Assembly (NCBI GenBank): GCA_023228875.1
Contig: JALOAG010000009.1
Span: forward strand, 36,080-100,079
DNA from: Bacteroidia bacterium
GTDB lineage: Bacteria; Bacteroidota; Bacteroidia; NS11-12g; UBA955
Length of the DNA stretch: 64,000 nt
Reading direction: 5' to 3'
How positions within the stretch are numbered: position 1 is the stretch's first letter; each line of letters begins with the position of its first letter. The notes below the pieces were generated by a model, which was not told the DNA's origin, did no database searches, and worked only from the letters and a program-made list of their open reading frames with translations. The translations under genes were made by a program, and so were the position numbers. Below are positions 43,481 to 49,990 of this stretch, one piece after another.

Positions 43481-44554
43481 TTATTTTAAATCTATTTTAA
43501 GCATTACCGAATAAGAATCCTCTTTATCAGTAATTTGCAGGGTATGGTTGTTTGGGTAGAGCAATTTTAATCTATTTTTGGTATTTTGTAGTCCAATACC
43601 ACCTACTCTTTCGTTTTTAACAGTTAAATTCTCGTTAGGTTTTGAATTTTCAATAGAGAAACTGAGCTGTTTGTTTTCGGCGTCCGCATTAATCTTTATC
43701 AATATCCATGCATCATCTTTGTGAGAGTTCACCCCATGTTTAAAACTGTTTTCAACAAAATTTATAAACAACAAAGGTTCAATCATGATGGACGAAATAT
43801 CCCCTTGAATATCAAAGCAAATTTTAACCCTGTCACCCATTCTGATTTTTTCTAAAGCAATCAAGTCATTTAAGTAATTGATTTCTTTTTCTAAAGGCAC
43901 TTGTGATTCACTGGTTTCATAAAGCAGATAGCGCAAAATGTTGGCAAGGCTCATCACCATTTCAGGTGCTTTGTCTGATTTTGTGAGGGTGAGTGCATAC
44001 AAACTGTTCAAACTATTAAACAGAAAATGCGGATTGATTTGTGATTTTAAGAATTTCAGTTCATTGCTAATATTTAATTCTTGCAAGGCTTTGTTGGCGC
44101 GATTTTGACTAAACCATTCAGAGAAAATATGGAAGAATGAGGTAATAGACACAGATAACAACAAGTAAGCTGAATTTACAAAAAAGAACATGGGTGTCCA
44201 AATGTTTGCAGCCAAGAACTCATTAGTCAAAAAGAAATTGTTGGTGATAATGGCAAGAGGAAAACAGAAAAAAAGAATCGTTAGACTTGTAACAATCAGG
44301 TAGGTAAGATAATGCCTTCTATACAATAAAAAAGGAATAAAGAAGTAGATGTTAATATAAGCTGCCAGTATATGAATTACTGAAAAACTTAATGCAGGGA
44401 GCACATTCTTTTCAAAACTTGAATAAGGTCCAATGATTCGGAGAATCACAAAAAAGAACAATACCCAATAGACAAAACGATACAGTTTATAATGAAAGAA
44501 AAAATCCTTTAACTTGTGTGAAAAGGCTACCAAAGCAACTCTGAAAGTCTGCAC
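43481..44554 (-). CDS. LytS/YehU-type membrane histidine kinase
   Basis: 357 residues. About four membrane helices (45-155) precede a short coiled linker and the His_kinase domain with LKSQINPHFLFNSLNSLY (phospho-acceptor histidine in NPHF). The ATPase part has NFVENSFKHG and GGIGLQNTKNRLKLLY. No periplasmic sensor domain is obvious; the helices may sense the membrane. It pairs with the LytTR regulator. Confidence 0.95.
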   Translation of the reverse strand: MQTFRVALVAFSHKLKDFFFHYKLYRFVYWVLFFFVILRIIGPYSSFEKNVLPALSFSVIHILAAYINIYFFIPFLLYRRHYLTYLIVTSLTILFFCFPLAIITNNFFLTNEFLAANIWTPMFFFVNSAYLLLSVSITSFFHIFSEWFSQNRANKALQELNISNELKFLKSQINPHFLFNSLNSLYALTLTKSDKAPEMVMSLANILRYLLYETSESQVPLEKEINYLNDLIALEKIRMGDRVKICFDIQGDISSIMIEPLLFINFVENSFKHGVNSHKDDAWILIKINADAENKQLSFSIENSKPNENLTVKNERVGGIGLQNTKNRLKLLYPNNHTLQITDKEDSYSVMLKIDLK

Positions 44555-44559
44555 GGATT

Positions 44560-44781
44560 TTACTGATTGTGCATGTTACGAAAACTTTTGAATAGTTCGT
44601 ATGTCCATGAAAGCAGATGAAATGAATTATCTTTTGATTGATTTGATTCTGTCAATCCCTCAACTTCCTGATATCCCGTCTTAGTAAAATATGTTTTTGT
44701 AACTCTGTATGCAAAAATGTTAAGGGTAATTAATGCAACAATTAACAATACAAGAGTTAAATTTTTAAAGATAGTTCTCAT
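44560..44781 (-). CDS. Small single-helix membrane protein upstream of the LytS kinase
   Basis: 73 residues: one hydrophobic helix (about 8-26: LTLVLLIVALITLNIFAYRV), then a polar region with SKDNSFHLLSWTYELFKSF. It ends 5 bases before the kinase gene and shares its strand, so it may modulate or report to the kinase. Family unknown. Confidence 0.55.
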   Translation of the reverse strand: MRTIFKNLTLVLLIVALITLNIFAYRVTKTYFTKTGYQEVEGLTESNQSKDNSFHLLSWTYELFKSFRNMHNQ

Positions 44782-44828
44782 ACGTTGTATAAACTATTTA
44801 GGCTTTTAATAGATTGGACAAAGGTCGT

Positions 44829-46679
44829 TTATTTCCTGTTTAATTCAAAATATTTTTTCATAAAAATTTGCTGATATATACGCCCAAACAATGCGCTTTC
44901 ATTAAACTCATCTACATGCTTTGTATTCGGTTCATAGGTGGTAATTTTATTCAAGATATTATCCCAAGCAATAAACTTATCTTGATATATAAGTCCAAAT
45001 CCATTGTCGAATGAATAAAGCGCAAATGGTCTTTGTGATAGAGGGTTATGATAGAATATAAATGAATATACCGGATAGTTCATATTTTGCAAGAGAAAGG
45101 GCAGTAATGATGTTTGAGATACAGGATTGTCAATGCTCTTCCCCTTGTAAACCGGGTGTAATGCTCCTCCAAGAATCAGAGCAGGGATATGAAATTTTTG
45201 TTTAGCAAAAAATTGCCCATAATCTATCCCTACATCCCGACCATGATCTCCGGTGATCACCAATATTGTATTGGAATAGTACTTAGATTGTTTAAACCAG
45301 TCAATAAAATCATAGACACAACTGTCTGTGTACCGATATGCTGCTTCCATTTTATTTGGCTTATGATTTTGTACCGGTATATCATAAGGTTCATGTGTGC
45401 TTAAACTCAAGAGTGAAATAAAAAACGGACTTTGGGTTTGTGTCAGTTGATTTTTAAGCTCTGCAAAAACATCTTGGTCATGGTAGCCCCATGAGCCTTT
45501 TGCTGTTCTTGAACTTATGTTTTTTTCGTCTATTATATGGTCAAAGCAAGTGTTTTTAAGATAATAACCCATATTGGCAAACGAAATGTCGCCTCCATAA
45601 ATAAAAGTGTTACTGTATTGATTTTTAGCTAAAATACATGAAACCGAAGATAGTTTACTTGCTTTTTCGGGCTCAAAAAGGATAGAAGTAAGCGGTTGTG
45701 CAGGAAATCCATTCAACAATGCAACCAACCCCTTGTCGGTTCTGTTTCCACTCGCATACATTTTGGAAAAAAAGTATGCACTGTCCATGATATGGTTCAT
45801 TGACTGCGTCCAATCATAAGTGCCACCAATGCGTTGGAAAGTCTCGGCAGAAAGACTTTCCAGAATTAGTAAGATGACATTAGGATGTGTATTTTCTTTA
45901 AACAAAGGAGGGCTGATAGTTACACCTTGTTCCAAGTTTTGTTTTAAGAATTCTGTAGCTATGGATTCATTTACTACCTGAAATTGCTCGTATTTCACAC
46001 GATTGTCTTTGTTTAAAAAATTATAGCAGAAACTCCATAAGCTATTTACAGAAGCGGTGTTCAAATAATGATTCGAAGAATACACGACCCTGCTTTGATT
46101 GATAGGAACTTTGCCAATACCTCCGCGCATAAGCACTCCGGAAATGAGCATCAATAGACAAATAGAGACAAATGATAGCCATGTTAAACGCGGTGCAGCT
46201 GCCATTTTATTCAACAGCGATGACAACAGACGTTTTAGAATAAAATAAAAGACCACAAATTGCGTGATAACCACAATAACAAATGCAATGACTATTGGGA
46301 AATCAACAGACGCAAATGCATCGCCAAGGTGTTGTGAGTAGAACATTGCAGCATAATTCAGCCTTGCCCCCCAATGAATAAACAATTCGGCATCTATGGC
46401 ATTGAGTAAAAATAAACAAAAATGAATACACTGATAGTAAACCAAGAGAGGCAGCCGGAGTTTGTTACAATCAAATATGTTGCACACCGGTAAAACCGGT
46501 ATTAACGTATAAGCTGCAACTGCTAAATCAAGTGGTAATCCGTGCCAAAAACTAACAAGAGTATGCAAAAAATCGTCTGCATAGTGAATATCGCGCAACA
46601 GAAATGCTGCTCTTGCAATGGCAGCACCTGATAACATGATAAAAAAATGGTAAAAAAAGAGTACAAAATTCCTCTTCAT
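44829..46679 (-). CDS. LTA-synthase-like sulfatase-fold membrane phosphotransferase
   Basis: From the ATG at 46679 it has 616 residues; a longer in-frame reading would run into the tRNA gene and is rejected. Five N-terminal membrane helices (to about 220) are followed by an alkaline phosphatase/sulfatase domain with VILLILESLSAETFQ (metal and nucleophile region; Ser/Thr), SGNRTDKGLVALLNGFP and VITGDHGRDVG. Related enzymes transfer phosphoglycerol or phosphoethanolamine to glycans or lipid A. The substrate is unknown here. A minus-strand TATTTTTG box at 46687-46694 is 7 bases before the ATG. Confidence 0.85.
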   Translation of the reverse strand: MKRNFVLFFYHFFIMLSGAAIARAAFLLRDIHYADDFLHTLVSFWHGLPLDLAVAAYTLIPVLPVCNIFDCNKLRLPLLVYYQCIHFCLFLLNAIDAELFIHWGARLNYAAMFYSQHLGDAFASVDFPIVIAFVIVVITQFVVFYFILKRLLSSLLNKMAAAPRLTWLSFVSICLLMLISGVLMRGGIGKVPINQSRVVYSSNHYLNTASVNSLWSFCYNFLNKDNRVKYEQFQVVNESIATEFLKQNLEQGVTISPPLFKENTHPNVILLILESLSAETFQRIGGTYDWTQSMNHIMDSAYFFSKMYASGNRTDKGLVALLNGFPAQPLTSILFEPEKASKLSSVSCILAKNQYSNTFIYGGDISFANMGYYLKNTCFDHIIDEKNISSRTAKGSWGYHDQDVFAELKNQLTQTQSPFFISLLSLSTHEPYDIPVQNHKPNKMEAAYRYTDSCVYDFIDWFKQSKYYSNTILVITGDHGRDVGIDYGQFFAKQKFHIPALILGGALHPVYKGKSIDNPVSQTSLLPFLLQNMNYPVYSFIFYHNPLSQRPFALYSFDNGFGLIYQDKFIAWDNILNKITTYEPNTKHVDEFNESALFGRIYQQIFMKKYFELNRK

Positions 46680-46682
46680 GGA

Positions 46683-46717
46683 TTGGCAAAAATATTTGAA
46701 ATCTCGGATTATATTTG
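46683..46717 (+). promoter_or_regulatory. Back-to-back promoters for tRNA-Leu (+) and the sulfatase-type gene (-)
   Basis: For the tRNA, TTGG at 46683 and TATATTTG at 46710-46717 are separated by 24 bases, giving a start about 10 bases before the tRNA. For the opposite gene, TATTTTTG on the minus strand occupies 46687-46694. The two promoters overlap within 35 bases and should compete. Confidence 0.5.
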
Positions 46718-46732
46718 CACCCCGTTCATAGA

Positions 46733-46816
46733 GCCCGGGTGGTGAAATTGGTAGACACGCCACTTTGAGGGGGTGGTGCTCTTACGAGTGTGCAAGTTCG
46801 AATCTTGTCCCGGGCA
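46733..46816 (+). tRNA. tRNA-Leu (anticodon GAG)
   Basis: GCCCGGG (46733-46739) pairs with CCCGGGC (46809-46815), and A46816 is the discriminator. The anticodon stem CCACT/GGTGG encloses TTGAGGG, so the anticodon is GAG (reads CUC/CUU). A long variable arm and the TTCGAAT T-loop identify a class II leucine tRNA. CCA is not encoded. Confidence 0.95.
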
Positions 46817-46824
46817 CAATAAAA

Positions 46825-46860
46825 ACGAGCTGTCATTATTGACAGCTCGTTTGTTTTTTT
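46825..46860 (+). terminator. Intrinsic terminator of tRNA-Leu
   Basis: ACGAGCTGTCA (46825-46835) and TGACAGCTCGT (46840-46850) form a perfect 11-bp stem with a TTAT loop, followed by TTGTTTTTTT. Confidence 0.9.
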
Positions 46861-47105
46861 TCAACTAAGATTTAAGTAGAAACGCAATTAGTGCAATTTA
46901 TATGCTTGAAATCTATACAACGCTACTCAGTATTGTATTACGTACTGAGATTTTATAAATTCAAACTCGATTCGAAAGATTCCCTTCTTCTAATGGCAAC
47001 TAATGAGGTCATTATTTGAATAGAAACTTGGTTTGGCTGGGTTTTTTAGGGAGTTGTGCAACGGTTACTGCTGTTGGCGGATGAACTTCTGTCTGTTCGT
47101 ATAAT
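46861..47105 (+). repeat. Gene-free start of the accessory patch, with hairpin and GTTGTGCAAC motif
   Basis: CTCAGTA (46926-46932) and TACTGAG (46943-46949) form a small inverted repeat. TTTTTTAGGGAGTTGTGCAA (47042-47061) followed by a TTAC at 47065 is a diverged copy of the right end of the 209-bp repeat at 48234 and 49644. It marks the left edge of the Mrr gene unit. Confidence 0.6.
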
Positions 47106-48026
47106 TTATTCTTCTCCAAAATAATCGCTGTCAATTTTTTTGAGTTCATAAGTCTGCTGTGTTGTACAGCCAAGATTATAGTCAATCATTAGTTGAGCCA
47201 ACTGTACACCATCTATAAGAACTATTTTAGTTTCATTTCTCGGAGTATATTCTAACGCTTCTTTTGTAAAGTTAGATGTCGTGATGAAAATTCCTTTTTT
47301 TGCACCTTGTCCGGCAAGCGCTCCAACAAATTTTTGAAGTTCAGGTCGCCCAACTACATTTCCTGGTTTCCAACGTTTGGCTTGAATGTAAATAATGTCA
47401 AGTCCGAGTTTGTCCTCTTTTATTGTTCCGTCAATTCCTTCGTCACCGCTTTTACCCATCGCTTTTCCAGCGTCCTTGATTGAACCACCGTAACCCATTT
47501 TCACTAACAGCTCGACTACAAGCCGTTCAAAAAAGGCAGGAGAGAGGTCAACAACTTTGTTTAGCAATTCAGATGCTAATGACTTTCTTATTCGTTGATA
47601 CGCTTTGTCTAAACTCTCTTCAGGCGTTTGTTCGTTGTTCTCAATTATTGTTGTTTCATCTTCTTCGTTATCACTGTTGTTTTTCGAAGCATTCTGAAAC
47701 TCTATAAATGCAGGAAACTGTCTTAAATACTTTGTATCAATTTTGTCAGGTTTTTTCGCTAAAGTCTGTTTGCCAAGGTCTGTAATTACAAATGTCGCCC
47801 GTTTCGGAGAGTCAAGCATACCGGCTTTTTTTAGATAAGTTTTTGCCCAACCAACTCTGTTGTCAAAAATGGCTTGGTTACCACTTGCCAAAAGTTCTTT
47901 TCTTTCTTCGTCTGTTACTTTAAATTCAATTGCCAAACTCTCAATTAAATCTCTGTATTTGTGTTCCTGTCCATCTTCTACATGTTTGAGTAAAGGAAGC
48001 ATTAATGATTGATAGTCTGGTATCAT
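47106..48026 (-). CDS. Mrr-type restriction endonuclease
   Basis: 306 residues. An N-terminal winged-helix Mrr_N domain (about 1-100: DYQSLMLPLLKHVEDG, then FVITDLGKQTL) is linked by an acidic spacer to a PD-(D/E)xK-like Mrr catalytic domain: GYGGSIKDAG, DEGIDG and IQAKRW (Gln replaces Glu, as usual in Mrr), then GRPELQKFVGAL and FITTSNFTKEALEY. Such enzymes cut modified DNA and need no cognate methylase. It is solitary and flanked by repeat elements, which suggests it is a mobile defence cassette. Confidence 0.9.
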   Translation of the reverse strand: MIPDYQSLMLPLLKHVEDGQEHKYRDLIESLAIEFKVTDEERKELLASGNQAIFDNRVGWAKTYLKKAGMLDSPKRATFVITDLGKQTLAKKPDKIDTKYLRQFPAFIEFQNASKNNSDNEEDETTIIENNEQTPEESLDKAYQRIRKSLASELLNKVVDLSPAFFERLVVELLVKMGYGGSIKDAGKAMGKSGDEGIDGTIKEDKLGLDIIYIQAKRWKPGNVVGRPELQKFVGALAGQGAKKGIFITTSNFTKEALEYTPRNETKIVLIDGVQLAQLMIDYNLGCTTQQTYELKKIDSDYFGEE

Positions 48027-48233
48027 ATGTTCTTTTAAATATCTGTTCGTTTTCTGTTTAGTTGTCGTCTTTTAGGCTGCCCGCTAACGGCAGACTGTCT
48101 AATAACTTCCTTTCTCCGTTAATTCCGCTGCTAAACTACGCATTTAGTTCAAGTTTAGGCAACTTTAAAGAAGCCTTTTTCAAAGGTAGATTTCCCTAAA
48201 GTGAAAAATAAAATGCTGTAAAACGGCTTAAAT
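48027..48233 (-). other. Upstream region of the Mrr unit with cassette-like core
   Basis: On the minus strand a GTTAGCGGGC core (48079-48088) is followed by the shared AAAAGACGACAAC box (48061-48073). The same box immediately precedes the TPR gene start (49236-49248). No gene is seen in the rest. Confidence 0.45.
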
Positions 48234-48442
48234 TAGCGCGAGCCATGCAAAAAATAGAGGCAACTGCGCAAAACACCTTTCGTTTTTTTATTGACTACAT
48301 CACAACGCTCACAACTCCTATATAAACCACCCAAAAAACCAACTTAAAAAGCATAGTTGAAAAAACAAGTGTGCTTAAATCGCTTCTAATGAAGCCGTTT
48401 TTGATGTTTTTTTCTTTTTTTAGAGAGTTGTGCAACAGCTAC
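48234..48442. repeat. 209-bp direct repeat, copy 1
   Basis: This copy is identical, base for base, to 49644-49852 (offset 1410). It starts TAGCGCGAGCCATGC and ends GAGTTGTGCAACAGCTAC. It contains no open frame of note and several homopolymer T/A runs. Outside these limits the two surroundings diverge at once. Confidence 0.95.
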
Positions 48443-48447
48443 CCGTG

Positions 48448-48456
48448 TTATGCACC
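48448..48456. repeat. Left half of a 9-bp inverted repeat flanking the TPR gene
   Basis: TTATGCACC here is the exact complement of GGTGCATAA at 49255-49263. The pair brackets the TPR gene with its upstream box. This is the arrangement of cassette-end cores in integrons, where cassette start and attC start are complementary. Confidence 0.5.
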
Positions 48457-48463
48457 GTTTTTC

Positions 48464-49234
48464 TCATTTACATTTCTTACAGTATAAGTAAATCATATCT
48501 TCTACACTTTTGTCTCCCATTCTTTTTGCTTTCAGTAGGTCTGCACAAGGGTCTTCTAAACAATCAATTTTTTTTCCTAATCTTTCGTTTGTAGGTATTT
48601 TATTGATTTTTTGAACACCACGATTTGCGTATGCTTCCATATAGTTTGGGTTGTATTTTATTGCTAAATCAAAATCTTTAATTGAGCCGTCAATATCCAT
48701 TATGTTACTTTTAGCTGTTCCACGCAAAAAATATCCTTCATAGTCAGTCGGAACAAGTTCTAATAACTTGTCAAAATGTTTTATGGCTTCTTCATCTTTA
48801 CCAATTAACATTTTTATTCGTCCTAAATAGTAAAATGCAGCTTCAGCTTGTTTTCCTGTTGAGTCAAGCTCCAGCACCTTATTATAATCTTTAATTGCCT
48901 TGTCATAGTCTTTTTTGTAAGAATATGTTTTTGCTCTGTCTGTATAAGTCGCTGGGTCAAGTGAGTCAATCTCAATTGCTTGGTTAAAGCAAACAATAGC
49001 ACTATCATACTTACCTTGTCCATTAAGTGAAAATGCTTTGTAAACGTATGACATTTTAAGTCCATTCTTGGTTTCTCCTTTTGATATTGCTTCTGAAAAG
49101 TATTTCTCAGCTTCACTAAATTTCTCCGCTTTAAGAAGTCTTACACCTTCGCTAAATGCTTTTTGTGCTTCTTCTTGTCCATTTACAACAAATGTTGTCA
49201 GTAAAATTGTAATGGTTAGTAGTAAGTATCTCAT
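48464..49234 (-). CDS. Secreted tetratricopeptide-repeat protein
   Basis: 256 residues from the ATG at 49234; the longer frame runs into the hairpin element and is rejected. A signal peptide (MRYLLLTITILLTTFVVNGQ) precedes about six TPR units (for example SEAEKYFSEAISKGE, AIVCFNQAIEIDSLDPATY, AIKDYNKVLELDSTGKQ, AIKHFDKLLELVPTDYEGY, SIKDFDLAIKYNPNYMEAY). The end has several cysteines (CLEDPCADLLKAK, YLYCKKCK). It probably mediates periplasmic protein contacts. It is embedded between repeat elements, so it is likely mobile cargo. Confidence 0.85.
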   Translation of the reverse strand: MRYLLLTITILLTTFVVNGQEEAQKAFSEGVRLLKAEKFSEAEKYFSEAISKGETKNGLKMSYVYKAFSLNGQGKYDSAIVCFNQAIEIDSLDPATYTDRAKTYSYKKDYDKAIKDYNKVLELDSTGKQAEAAFYYLGRIKMLIGKDEEAIKHFDKLLELVPTDYEGYFLRGTAKSNIMDIDGSIKDFDLAIKYNPNYMEAYANRGVQKINKIPTNERLGKKIDCLEDPCADLLKAKRMGDKSVEDMIYLYCKKCK

Positions 49235-49254
49235 TGTTGTCGTCTTTTTAAAAT

Positions 49255-49400
49255 GGTGCATAAAGGTTCGCGGCTTGGTGCAGTGCGGGATTTTTAGCAC
49301 TACTGTTCATACGAAGAACAAAAGTTTGTTTAAGCACAAATGTTTCTACGAAGCACTTCGCCCCGCATTGCACCAAACCGCTGTGCCTGTTGCACAACCA
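49255..49400. repeat. Long imperfect hairpin element D (attC-like), related to the element at 63862-64000
   Basis: The arms at 49270-49289 and 49362-49381 are 20 bp with two mismatches, around a 72-base loop. The left side starts with the core GGTGCATAA; the right end carries GTTGCACAAC. The left arm runs into GCGGGATTTTTAGCAC, and the loop contains AGAACAAAAGTTTGTTTAAG and CACAAATGTTTCT, all matched at the 63.9-kb element. Size, complementary ends and position next to a gene resemble an integron attC site, but core triplets deviate from GTTRRRY. Confidence 0.6.
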
Positions 49401-49415
49401 CACCCATAACTTCAT

Positions 49416-49507
49416 TAGGCAAATATAAATCAATTATGCATGTATTAACAAAAGTGCAATAAGTATGCATAATTAATTGATTGTCAGTGTTGTATATTTT
49501 GCCTTAA
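49416..49507. repeat. AT-rich inverted repeat at the start of an IS1182-like remnant
   Basis: TTAGGCAAATATAAATCAAT at the left mirrors ATTGATT...TATATTTTGCCTTA at the right, and ATTATGCAT/ATGCATAAT lies inside. It looks like the promoter-side terminal region of an insertion sequence, ending just before the transposase fragment. Confidence 0.45.
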
Positions 49508-49532
49508 AAATTTCTTTTCTTATCTTTGATGC

Positions 49533-49646
49533 ATGCAGGGACGTAAGGATATTCAACCAAAAATGTTGTATCAAGTAAGCATTGACAGCTTGGTACCAAC
49601 TGACAATTTTTATCGCTTATTATCACAAACCCTTGATACAGCATAG
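49533..49646 (+). pseudogene. N-terminal fragment of an IS1182-like transposase
   Basis: ATG at 49533 opens 37 codons reading MQGRKDIQPKMLYQVSIDSL, then VPTDNFYRLLSQTLDTA. This is the conserved start of IS1182-family transposases. The frame is cut by a TAG made by the first three bases of the 209-bp repeat copy 2, so the rest of the transposase was replaced by, or deleted up to, the repeat. A TATCTTTG box at 49521-49528 is the old promoter. Confidence 0.75.
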
Positions 49647-49852
49647 CGCGAGCCATGCAAAAAATAGAGGCAACTGCGCAAAACACCTTTCGTTTTTTTA
49701 TTGACTACATCACAACGCTCACAACTCCTATATAAACCACCCAAAAAACCAACTTAAAAAGCATAGTTGAAAAAACAAGTGTGCTTAAATCGCTTCTAAT
49801 GAAGCCGTTTTTGATGTTTTTTTCTTTTTTTAGAGAGTTGTGCAACAGCTAC
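49644..49852. repeat. 209-bp direct repeat, copy 2
   Basis: This copy is identical to copy 1 at 48234-48442. It truncates the IS1182-like transposase at its left and is followed by GTTACAGGCTGGCG at its right, a core similar to GTTACAGGC at the minus-strand end of the 61.9-kb element. Confidence 0.95.
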
Positions 49853-49990
49853 TGATGTTACAGGCTGGCGTTCTTTAAATCGTATAATTTGTTTTATTTT
49901 TCTCCATTAAGACATACTCTTTGGCAAGCTTAACTTTGAGTATTGTCTAATAAAACTTGCTAATGTGCATGTCTGATATTTTGCTATTCA

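Noticed and set aside
46680..46763. N-terminal extension of the sulfatase-type gene to 46763
   Set aside because: It would run antisense through the 5' part of the tRNA-Leu gene and its promoter; the start at 46679 gives a proper first membrane helix.
47106..48026. A complete restriction-modification system
   Set aside because: No methyltransferase or specificity gene is adjacent; Mrr-type enzymes act alone on modified DNA.
49235..49300. Longer N-terminus for the TPR protein
   Set aside because: The added residues derive from the hairpin element and precede a perfectly good signal peptide beginning at 49234.
48234..49852. CRISPR array from the repeated sequence
   Set aside because: Only two long copies 1410 bases apart with genes between; no short regularly spaced repeats or cas genes.
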